A DNA stretch of 35,876 nucleotides from assembly GCA_022448765.1 (NCBI GenBank), contig JAKUTI010000002.1, positions 1 to 35,876 of the forward strand, read 5' to 3'. A program made the translations under genes and the position numbers. Shown one piece after another: positions 28,779 through 35,876 of this stretch (position 1 is its first letter; every line of letters starts with the position of its first letter). This stretch comes from Pseudomonadales bacterium (GTDB lineage Bacteria > Pseudomonadota > Gammaproteobacteria > Pseudomonadales > Azotimanducaceae). Under the pieces are notes generated by a model, which saw nothing but the letters and a program-made list of their open reading frames with translations, was not told the origin of the DNA and ran no database searches.

Positions 28779-29139
28779 CATCGCTATATCGGTTGAAACG
28801 CGTTTTATCGACGCGGAGTCGGACCCACTGGCAAAACGCTATCTTTTTGCCTACACCATCACCATCACGAACCATGGCACTACTGCGTCGCAACTGCTCA
28901 ACCGCTATTGGTTGATCACCAACGGCGATGGTAAGAAAGAGGAAGTTCAGGGGCCGGGTGTCGTAGGCGAACAACCGAGGCTAAACTCGGGGGAGGCGTT
29001 TCGTTACACGAGCGGAGCGGTTCTTGAAACCGCCGTCGGCACAATGGAAGGTCACTACGAATTCCGAAGCGACGGTGGCGACTTATTTAAAGTTGCTATC
29101 CCGCCGTTCGGCTTGGCGGTTCCCAACGCGGTTCATTAG
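28771..29139 (+). CDS. apaG: ApaG domain protein
   Basis: GTG start: SDIAISVETRFIDAESDPLAKRYLFAYTITITNHGTTASQLLNRYWLITNGDGKKEEVQGPGVVGEQP. Confidence 0.95.
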   Translation: MSDIAISVETRFIDAESDPLAKRYLFAYTITITNHGTTASQLLNRYWLITNGDGKKEEVQGPGVVGEQPRLNSGEAFRYTSGAVLETAVGTMEGHYEFRSDGGDLFKVAIPPFGLAVPNAVH

Positions 29140-29143
29140 GGTT

Positions 29144-29944
29144 GTGGCAACGTATGCGATCGGGGATGTACAGGGTTGCTACGAACCACTTCGGCACCTA
29201 TTGGAGAAGATTAACTTTGACGACGATCTCGATCGATTGTGGTTCGTTGGGGATCTTGTAAATCGAGGCCCACAATCGCTCGAAACGCTCCGATTTGTCC
29301 GTGATCTTGGAACACGTGCAAATACGGTTCTTGGTAACCACGATTTGCATCTATTGGCCATTTTCTACGGCGGTCACGGCACCAGAAAAGGCGACACTTT
29401 GGATGACATTTTGCAAGCCCCCGATTGCGAACAACTGGCAAGTTGGTTGCGAACCTTGCCATTAATGTATGAAAACGACAGACAAGTGATGGTGCATGCT
29501 GGGATCCCACATATCTGGGATCTGGAATTCGCTCGATTAGCCGCTCGAGAAGTCGAGACGGTCATAAGAGGCTCGGCCCACGTCGAATACTTTGAGAATA
29601 TGTATGGCAATTTGCCGGAGTCTTGGAAAGACTCGCTGGTCAGGATGGATCGTTATCGGGCCATCACCAATTACTTTACGCGGATGCGTCTGATTTCAGT
29701 GGATGGCACCCTAGAGTTTTCGCATAAGGGCAAGTTGGTAAACGTGCCGAAGGGTTACTCGCCGTGGTTTGGTTTTCGGCCGCTTGTTGATAAACCCATT
29801 GTTTTCGGCCATTGGGCTGCAATCGACGGAGCGACAGGTCTTGATTACATATCGGCGATCGACACGGGTTGTGTGTGGGGTCGGAACCTAACGGCGCTTC
29901 GTCTTGAGGATCAGCAAAGGTTCACCTGGCCGGAGGTATTTTGA
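29144..29944 (+). CDS. apaH: Symmetrical bis(5'-nucleosyl)-tetraphosphatase
   Basis: GTG start: ATYAIGDVQGCYEPLRHLLEKINF, LWFVGDLVNRGPQSLETLRFV, VLGNHDLHLLAI, FGHWAAI. Confidence 0.95.
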   Translation: MATYAIGDVQGCYEPLRHLLEKINFDDDLDRLWFVGDLVNRGPQSLETLRFVRDLGTRANTVLGNHDLHLLAIFYGGHGTRKGDTLDDILQAPDCEQLASWLRTLPLMYENDRQVMVHAGIPHIWDLEFARLAAREVETVIRGSAHVEYFENMYGNLPESWKDSLVRMDRYRAITNYFTRMRLISVDGTLEFSHKGKLVNVPKGYSPWFGFRPLVDKPIVFGHWAAIDGATGLDYISAIDTGCVWGRNLTALRLEDQQRFTWPEVF

Positions 29945-30050
29945 TTTCGAAGATTGTGGTTAAAGACGGTTGGGCCAGCAGTGTTCGACCCCAAGTGGTT
30001 GGCCGAGCTAACCGTGCTATGGCTGCAAAAGCGATGTGGCGGTTTACCTG

Positions 30051-31094
30051 ATGGAAACATACCTTGTTGGTGGTGCAGTTCGCGACCAGCTGATGAGCCG
30101 ACGCGTCAGTGAGAGAGACTGGGTCGTCGTTGGCGCAAGCGATCACGACATGCACCGATTAGGGTTTCGGCAAGTCGGACAGGATTTTCCGGTGTATTTA
30201 CATCCTGTCACGGGCGAGGAATATGCCCTGGCTCGAACGGAACGAAAACAAGGCCGGGGCCATAAAGGGTTTGACTGGCATGCTGGGTCCGACGTAACGC
30301 TCGAAGAAGATCTTCGGCGTCGGGACCTCACGATTAACGCGATGGCACGGAATTCAGATAACGGGTTGGTTGATCCATATGGCGGCTGCAACGATTTGGC
30401 CAATAAAATACTACGCCATGTCTCTGAAGCATTCGCTGAAGACCCGTTGCGGGTGTTCAGGGTTGCACGGTTTGCCGCGACGTTCCCCGAATTTACGGTA
30501 AACCCGGGAACTCTAGAACTTATGCAAGAGATGGTCCCAGAACTCGCCGATCTGCCTGCCGAACGGATATGGATGGAGTGGGTGAAAGCGGCAGACCAAG
30601 ACGCGCCATGGCGTTTTTTTGAAACACTTGCTGAAGTGGAAGCGAACCAGCCGTGGTTTGATGGTATTGATCTTGCCGCACTCACGAAGTTGTTTAGGTG
30701 CCAAGGTTTGAGGGGACCCTTGTCACTGGCCGTGGTCGGTTGGGATCATTCGGAAGAAACCACATCGCAATTCATTTCTCGGTTGAAGGTACCGCGGCGG
30801 GTCAGTCGGGCGGCGATCAACCTGGCGCGCTGGGGGCGACAACTCGTCGAACCGTCAACGTTGGGAGCGGAGGGATTGCTGGAGCATCTCCAGGGTATTG
30901 GAGCTTTTCGACTTGGACAGGGCGCCGAGGATGTAATCGGGTTGATAGAATCGTGTGAAAGTGCGGAGATGTCGGAATTACGCAATTTCGCAAGAGAACT
31001 TGCGGGCATAAAGGTCAGCGGTGTGCGAGGCCGAGCGTATGGGGAAGCGCTGCGTGCGGCACGCATTAGGATGATTGAAACTAGGTACTGTTAA
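30051..31094 (+). CDS. cca: CCA tRNA nucleotidyltransferase
   Basis: [58 protein letters not shown]. Confidence 0.94.
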   Translation: METYLVGGAVRDQLMSRRVSERDWVVVGASDHDMHRLGFRQVGQDFPVYLHPVTGEEYALARTERKQGRGHKGFDWHAGSDVTLEEDLRRRDLTINAMARNSDNGLVDPYGGCNDLANKILRHVSEAFAEDPLRVFRVARFAATFPEFTVNPGTLELMQEMVPELADLPAERIWMEWVKAADQDAPWRFFETLAEVEANQPWFDGIDLAALTKLFRCQGLRGPLSLAVVGWDHSEETTSQFISRLKVPRRVSRAAINLARWGRQLVEPSTLGAEGLLEHLQGIGAFRLGQGAEDVIGLIESCESAEMSELRNFARELAGIKVSGVRGRAYGEALRAARIRMIETRYC

Positions 31095-31155
31095 TCGCGT
31101 GTGGCGATCTGACGCAACGAGTTCGGATTGATTTCCTGAGCTTTGGGCACAAACC

Positions 31156-32178
31156 TTAGTGATTCGGGAAGATATTGACTTCGGGTAAGTCCTCCATCGA
31201 CCACCGAGCTTGCGTGCGGATAACGAGCGGTTCGGAAAACCCTGCGCGTAAACGCTCGTGTCCCGCGAATGCGATCATTGCGCCGTTGTCGGTGCACAGG
31301 CTTGGCGGAGCATAGAATACGTGTTCTACCGATTCTTCGAGGCGTTGGCGCAGGCGTTGGTTTGCTGCAACGCCACCCGCGATAACCAGCTCGGACAACT
31401 TTGCTTCTGCCAGAGCACGTGTGCATTTGATGGTCAAAGTCTCCACCACTGCTTCCTCAAAAGCGCTTGCGATATCGGCGCGATCACTTTCGGTAAGATT
31501 TTCTATGCTACGGATGGTCGTCATTGCTGCCGTCTTAAGGCCGCTAAAGCTGAAATCTAGACCCGGTCGATCTGTCATGGGTTTTGGGAAGGTGAATCGA
31601 CCAGGCTGGCCGGATTCGGCGAGAGCCGCTAACGCTGGGCCCCCGGGATAGCCGAGACCGAGCAGTTTAGCCGTTTTATCGAACGCTTCACCCGCAGCGT
31701 CATCTAACGATTCGCCCATCAGCGTATAGCGTCCGATCGCGTCAACTCGTACCAGTTGCGTATGGCCGCCAGAAACCAGGAGCGCGACGAACGGTAATGA
31801 GGGTTTTGTTTCAGAGAGTAGTGGAGCGAGTAGATGTCCTTCCATGTGGTGTACCGCGATAGCTGGCAATCCACGTGCCCAGGCAAAAGTTCTGCCGATT
31901 GTCGCGCCGACCATAAGAGCACCGACTAAACCGGGTCCGGACGTGTAAGCGACCGCATCGAGATCCTTTGTTTCAAGGTTCGCCAAGGCTAGAACTTCCC
32001 CAATTAAGGGAAGCGTTTTTCGAATGTGGTCTCGGGAAGCAAGCTCCGGAACCACTCCGCCAAAGCGTGAGTGCATTTCGGCCTGACTATAAATGGCATC
32101 GGCGATGAGCCCTTTGTCTGAGTCGAAAACCGCAACGCCAGTTTCGTCACACGATGTTTCTATCCCAAGAACGCGCAT
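31156..32178 (-). CDS. tsaD: tRNA N6-threonylcarbamoyladenosine transferase TsaD
   Basis: [76 protein letters not shown]. Confidence 0.97.
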   Translation of the reverse strand: MRVLGIETSCDETGVAVFDSDKGLIADAIYSQAEMHSRFGGVVPELASRDHIRKTLPLIGEVLALANLETKDLDAVAYTSGPGLVGALMVGATIGRTFAWARGLPAIAVHHMEGHLLAPLLSETKPSLPFVALLVSGGHTQLVRVDAIGRYTLMGESLDDAAGEAFDKTAKLLGLGYPGGPALAALAESGQPGRFTFPKPMTDRPGLDFSFSGLKTAAMTTIRSIENLTESDRADIASAFEEAVVETLTIKCTRALAEAKLSELVIAGGVAANQRLRQRLEESVEHVFYAPPSLCTDNGAMIAFAGHERLRAGFSEPLVIRTQARWSMEDLPEVNIFPNH

Positions 32179-32196
32179 GTCGTCTCTCCATTACAG

Positions 32197-32224
32197 TTAC
32201 ATTTTGCGCCTTTTACGGTAAACT
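32197..32224 (+). promoter_or_regulatory. Predicted sigma70-type promoter for rpsU
   Basis: TTACAT - 16 bp - TAAACT upstream of rpsU ATG (32251). Confidence 0.5.
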
Positions 32225-32250
32225 CGCCGCCCGTTTTTCAGAGCTGGCAT

Positions 32251-32466
32251 ATGCCGACCGTTAAAGTCCGAGAAAATGAGCCCTTCGATATTGCATTGAG
32301 ACGGTTCAAGCGCTCGTGCGAGAAAGCCGGCATCCTATCTGAAGTGCGTCGTCGGGAATTTTACGAGAAGCCGACCGCAGTTCGAAAGCGAAAAGCCGCG
32401 GCGGCAGTCAAACGCCACCTGAAGAAATTGCAGCGCGAATCAAAGCGTTTCGAAAAGTCGTACTGA
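32251..32466 (+). CDS. rpsU: 30S ribosomal protein S21
   Basis: [59 protein letters not shown]. Confidence 0.98.
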   Translation: MPTVKVRENEPFDIALRRFKRSCEKAGILSEVRRREFYEKPTAVRKRKAAAAVKRHLKKLQRESKRFEKSY

Positions 32467-32490
32467 CGCGGAGTCTCTTCCATCCCCCCT

Positions 32491-32946
32491 ATGGGTAGCG
32501 AACTGAAGCAGCGTATCGAAGACGCAACTAAGGACGCGATGCGCGCGCGCGAACGCCAAAAACTCGGTGCATTACGTTTAATCAACGCCTCGCTAAAGCA
32601 AGTTGAGGTTGATGAGCGGAAGGTCTTGGGTGATACCGATGTGCTCTCGATTCTGAATCGGATGCTGAAACAGCGACGCGATTCATTGGAACAATACGAG
32701 GGGGCTGGGCGTGAAGATTTAGCTGGGCAGGAACGCTTCGAGATCAATCTCATCGAGTCGTTTATGCCAGCTCAACTGTCGGAAGCTGAGATAGCAGCCG
32801 CGGTGCAAAAAGCCATAGAACTAACGGCTGCAGAAACGATGAGCGACATGGGTAAAGTTATGGCGAGTCTCAAAGGTACGCTGATTGGCAAAGCCGACAT
32901 GGCGTCCGTAAGCCGACAGGTAAAAACGCAACTGAATCAAGCGTAA
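32491..32946 (+). CDS. yqeY: GatB/YqeY domain-containing protein
   Basis: LKQRIEDATKDAMRARERQKLGALRLINASLKQVEVDERK..., ESFMPAQLSEAEI, MGKVMASLKGTLIGKADMASVSRQVK. Confidence 0.93.
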   Translation: MGSELKQRIEDATKDAMRARERQKLGALRLINASLKQVEVDERKVLGDTDVLSILNRMLKQRRDSLEQYEGAGREDLAGQERFEINLIESFMPAQLSEAEIAAAVQKAIELTAAETMSDMGKVMASLKGTLIGKADMASVSRQVKTQLNQA

Positions 32947-32973
32947 TCTCGACGACTTAGGTAAGCTGAGTCG

Positions 32974-34716
32974 ATGCCTGGACGGATCCCTCAGTCGTTC
33001 ATTAATGACCTTATCGAGCGGGTCGACATCGTCGAGGTGATTGATTCTCGGGTTTCCCTGAAACGTGCAGGCAAGAATCTGCAAGCCCTTTGTCCCTTTC
33101 ATGAGGAGAAGACGCCTTCCTTCAGCGTCAACCCCGAAAAGCAGTTCTATTATTGCTTTGGCTGTGGTGCGACTGGAACCTCGTTGCGTTTTCTCATGGA
33201 GTATGAAGGTCTTGAATTCGTCGACGCTGTGGAAACGTTGGCGCAAATCGCCGGTGTCGAAGTTCCGCGCGAGGCAGGATCAAGGAAGCAGATCGACACC
33301 GATTTGTATGAGATCCTGTCGTCGGCGGATCGCTACTACCGATCGGCTCTTCGCGACCCCAAGTTGAGCGGGAAAGCTGTCGAATATTTGCAGAGCCGCG
33401 GCATCAACGGTGTCACCGCTCGCGATTTCGGCATCGGCTTTGCGCCTGCTGGTTGGGATGGTCTGAAACAAGCGCTCACGAGGTTCCCAGAGAGCAAGCT
33501 TATTGAAGCGGGAATGCTGGTTCGTAACGATGCCGGACGTGTCTACGACCGCTTTAGGGAGCGAATTACCTTCCCGATACGAGATACGCGTGGGCGGGTG
33601 GTTGGCTTTGGGGGCCGGGTCCTCGGCGACGAAAAGCCGAAGTATCTGAATTCGCCGGAGACCGAAGTATTTCAAAAGAGCCGCGAGTTGTATGGATTGT
33701 TTGAGGCTCGCCGGGCTTTGCGGGAGCTTCCAAGATTGCTTGTGGTTGAAGGCTACATGGATGTTGTCGCGCTAGCTCAGCATGGGATCCCCAACGCCGT
33801 TGCTACTTTGGGAACAGCCACTGGACAAACGCATTACGAGAAGTTGTTTCGATACACGCGAGAGATTGTCTGCTGTTTTGACGGCGATTCGGCAGGACGC
33901 GGCGCTGCTTGGAAAGCGCTTTCGTCGGCTTTTCCTGTGCTGCAGGAGGGACGTCAACTTCGTTTTATGTTTGTTGGCGACGGAGAAGATCCTGACACGC
34001 TCATTCGGTCGGAAGGTGAGGCGAAATTTAATCAACATATCGAAGCCTCGATCTCGGCTGGCGACTACTTCTTCAGGGAGATCGCAAGTGGGCTAGACCT
34101 CACGAGCATGGATGCTAGGGCGCGTCTAGCCGATCTGGCACTGCCTCTAATCGGAAAGCTCCCCGATGGTCTGTATCGGCGCATGATGGTGGAACGATTG
34201 AGTCGAGAAGCGCAAATATCGATCGCCGCAATCGAGAAGAGGGTGGGGGTTTCTTTTCGGGCACGTACCGGCGAATCGGTAGCGGGCCCTCCGGAATCAA
34301 AAATTTCGCGGAAACTAGCGAGCTATCTCGTGCACGAGCCAACCATTGCGGAGGGTTTATCGGCCGCAATGGGAAAGGAGTTAATTGCCATCTCGGGAGA
34401 CACGCTTCTTTCGCTTCTATTAAGGCGGGTGCTGGAGCAGAATTTGACGGATACCAGCACGCTGCTAGCGAGTTTTGTGGGTGAACCCGAGCACGATGTG
34501 ATGGTCGGACTAACGGCCTCAACGCCGTCGTTATCGGGGGAAGCGTTAAAAAACGAATTTATCGATGGGGTGCGTCGGTTTCTAGAAGAGCGTAACCGAG
34601 ATATCTATCGATCGCTGGCGCAGGATTTACACGATGATGACTCGTCGGAGCGATTGGCTGTTTATTGGAAGGCGCGCCGCGAGCGTGACACCGGGAACGT
34701 TTCGGAGACACCTTAG
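32974..34716 (+). CDS. dnaG: DNA primase
   Basis: Zinc finger CPFHEEKTPSFSVNPEKQFYYCFGCG, Toprim VVEGYMDVVALAQHGI, CFDGDSAGRGAAWKAL. Confidence 0.97.
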   Translation: MPGRIPQSFINDLIERVDIVEVIDSRVSLKRAGKNLQALCPFHEEKTPSFSVNPEKQFYYCFGCGATGTSLRFLMEYEGLEFVDAVETLAQIAGVEVPREAGSRKQIDTDLYEILSSADRYYRSALRDPKLSGKAVEYLQSRGINGVTARDFGIGFAPAGWDGLKQALTRFPESKLIEAGMLVRNDAGRVYDRFRERITFPIRDTRGRVVGFGGRVLGDEKPKYLNSPETEVFQKSRELYGLFEARRALRELPRLLVVEGYMDVVALAQHGIPNAVATLGTATGQTHYEKLFRYTREIVCCFDGDSAGRGAAWKALSSAFPVLQEGRQLRFMFVGDGEDPDTLIRSEGEAKFNQHIEASISAGDYFFREIASGLDLTSMDARARLADLALPLIGKLPDGLYRRMMVERLSREAQISIAAIEKRVGVSFRARTGESVAGPPESKISRKLASYLVHEPTIAEGLSAAMGKELIAISGDTLLSLLLRRVLEQNLTDTSTLLASFVGEPEHDVMVGLTASTPSLSGEALKNEFIDGVRRFLEERNRDIYRSLAQDLHDDDSSERLAVYWKARRERDTGNVSETP

Positions 34717-34742
34717 GTTTTTAGCGATAGGGCTGAAAAACC
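34716..34742 (+). repeat. Inverted repeat/hairpin between dnaG stop and rpoD, overlapping the predicted rpoD -35
   Basis: GGTTTTTAGC-gatagg-GCTGAAAAACC: 7 bp + 3 bp stem with one bulged base, 6-nt loop. Confidence 0.75.
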
Positions 34743-34762
34743 AACCGACCAACCGCTATAAT
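34733..34762 (+). promoter_or_regulatory. Predicted sigma70-type promoter for rpoD
   Basis: CTGAAA - 18 bp - TATAAT (perfect -10) 65 bp upstream of rpoD ATG. Confidence 0.65.
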
Positions 34763-34826
34763 GGGGGGTCTAGCGGACTGAAGATTCGGATACATGCACT
34801 TCAGTCACCATCCACTTTGAGGATCT

Positions 34827-35876
34827 ATGGCCACAAAGAAAGCGAAAACGAAAGCGACAGCGACAGCGACAGCGAAGGCTAAAACGAAAGCGAAAGCCAA
34901 AACGAAGACGAAAGCGACAGCGAAAGCCAAAGCGAAGACGAAAGCGACAGAAAACCAAACACCTGCCGCAGCTCCTGCGGGACAGCAGGAAGAGTCTCGA
35001 TTGAGAGATTTGATAGCGAAGGGTAAAGAGCAGGGTTTTTTGACTTATGCGGAGGTGAACGATCACCTACCCGAGGATGTTAGCGATCCGGATCAGATTG
35101 AAGACATCATCAGCATGATCAATGACATGGGGATTACGGTATATGAATCTGCCCCAGACTCTGACGACTTATTAAATGCGGGTGATAATACGGCTGACGA
35201 ATTGGCGGCGGAAGAGGCTGCTGCGGCACTGGCGGCTGTGGAGACGGAAGTCGGAAGGACAACCGATCCAGTGCGGATGTACATGCGCGAGATGGGTACT
35301 GTTGAGCTCTTGACGCGCGAAGGTGAGATTGCCATCGCGAAAAGAATCGAAGAAGGCATTCGTGACATTCTTGCGGCGCTAGCTCTCTTCCCCGGACCGG
35401 TGGAATATATTCTGGAGACCTACGATGAGGTGCGTGCGGAAGATCAACTCAGCGATTTGTTGATCGGCTATCTCGACCCGACGGATGTCGTGGCAGCTGC
35501 TCCGCAGGTTGATCCAACGACGAAAGACAAGAATTCTAGTGATGACGAGGAGGAGGGGCCCAAGGGACCCGATCCAGTAGAAGCCAAGAGGCGGTTTACC
35601 GCTCTTAAACGCGCTTACAACAAGTCTCAGAAGACTGTAAAAGCTGAAAAAGGAAGAACCACGAAGGCGGCGAAAGCTGATCTCGAAAAGCTGAGTAACG
35701 CCTTTGCTTTTTTCAAACTGGTTCCAAGACATTTCGATTTGATTGTCACGCTGGCACGTGGAACCCTGCAGCGTGTACGTCATCATGAGCGCGCAATCAT
35801 GTCCCTCTGTGTGCGGGAAGCACGCATGCCCCGAAAAGTCTTCCTAAAAGAATTTCAAGGGGGAGGGGAACTTTCG
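34827..35876 (+). CDS. rpoD: RNA polymerase sigma-70 factor RpoD, N-terminal part (runs off window end)
   Basis: Manual translation from ATG 34827: MATKKAKTKATATATAKAKTK...; region 1.1 SRLRDLIAKGKEQGFLTYAEVNDHLPEDVSDPDQIEDIISMINDMGI; region 1.2 DPVRMYMREMGTVELLTREGEIAIAKRIEEG. Absent from the ORF track because it is open at the window end. Confidence 0.96.
   Translation, partial: MATKKAKTKATATATAKAKTKAKAKTKTKATAKAKAKTKATENQTPAAAPAGQQEESRLRDLIAKGKEQGFLTYAEVNDHLPEDVSDPDQIEDIISMINDMGITVYESAPDSDDLLNAGDNTADELAAEEAAAALAAVETEVGRTTDPVRMYMREMGTVELLTREGEIAIAKRIEEGIRDILAALALFPGPVEYILETYDEVRAEDQLSDLLIGYLDPTDVVAAAPQVDPTTKDKNSSDDEEEGPKGPDPVEAKRRFTALKRAYNKSQKTVKAEKGRTTKAAKADLEKLSNAFAFFKLVPRHFDLIVTLARGTLQRVRHHERAIMSLCVREARMPRKVFLKEFQGGGELS
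34891..34950 (+). repeat. 30-bp tandem repeat, two copies, one mismatch, within the rpoD 5' coding region
   Basis: Copy 1 34891-34920 cgaaagccaaaacgaagacgaaagcgacag; copy 2 34921-34950 cgaaagccaaagcgaagacgaaagcgacag. Confidence 0.95.

Noticed and set aside
30143-30685. 180-aa antisense ORF opposite cca
   Set aside because: Entirely inside well-supported cca with typical antisense composition.
34634-34882. 82-aa plus-strand ORF ending ESENESDSDSDSEG
   Set aside because: Out-of-frame reading across the dnaG end and the rpoD repeat; the in-frame RpoD reading explains the sequence.
34891-34950. 30-bp repeat considered as a CRISPR-like array
   Set aside because: Copies are directly adjacent with no spacers and lie in frame in rpoD; it is a coding tandem repeat.
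34770-35066. 98-aa minus-strand ORF rich in R/F (FRFRLRFGFRCRFRLRFGF)
   Set aside because: It is the reverse complement of the rpoD K/A/T repeat; a by-product of the repeat, not a gene.

Overview
The window looks like a chromosomal housekeeping region from a gammaproteobacterium (assigned from protein similarity and gene order, not from a search). About 30 protein-coding genes are supported and they occur in recognisable conserved blocks: hppA (edge) / PCuAC chaperone / lipoprotein // dsbD-aroQ-accB-prmA-dusB-purH-purD / LLM oxidoreductase / coq7 // rpe-gph-trpE / acyl-CoA dehydrogenase-hydrolase-M20-GT4 / trpG-trpD-trpC / crotonase / OsmC / VOC // murU-amgK <> lptD-surA-rsmA-apaG-apaH / cca // tsaD <> rpsU-yqeY-dnaG-rpoD (truncated by the window end). 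Both edge genes (hppA N-terminus, minus strand; rpoD N-terminal part, plus strand) are missing from the supplied ORF track and were read by hand. I found no tRNA, rRNA, CRISPR, IS element, prophage or recognisable defence/toxin cassette, and nothing that clearly qualifies as a new biological system. The most useful second-look items are: (1) a K/A/T-rich N-terminal tail on RpoD containing a near-perfect 30-bp tandem repeat; (2) a recurring pattern in which conserved blocks lack single expected members (accC, fis, pdxA, crp/vfr+speD, folB/plsY); (3) four unrelated genes between trpE and trpG; (4) a perfect 13-bp inverted repeat inside gph; (5) a hairpin overlapping the predicted -35 of rpoD; (6) an uncharacterised lipoprotein between PCuAC and DsbD.
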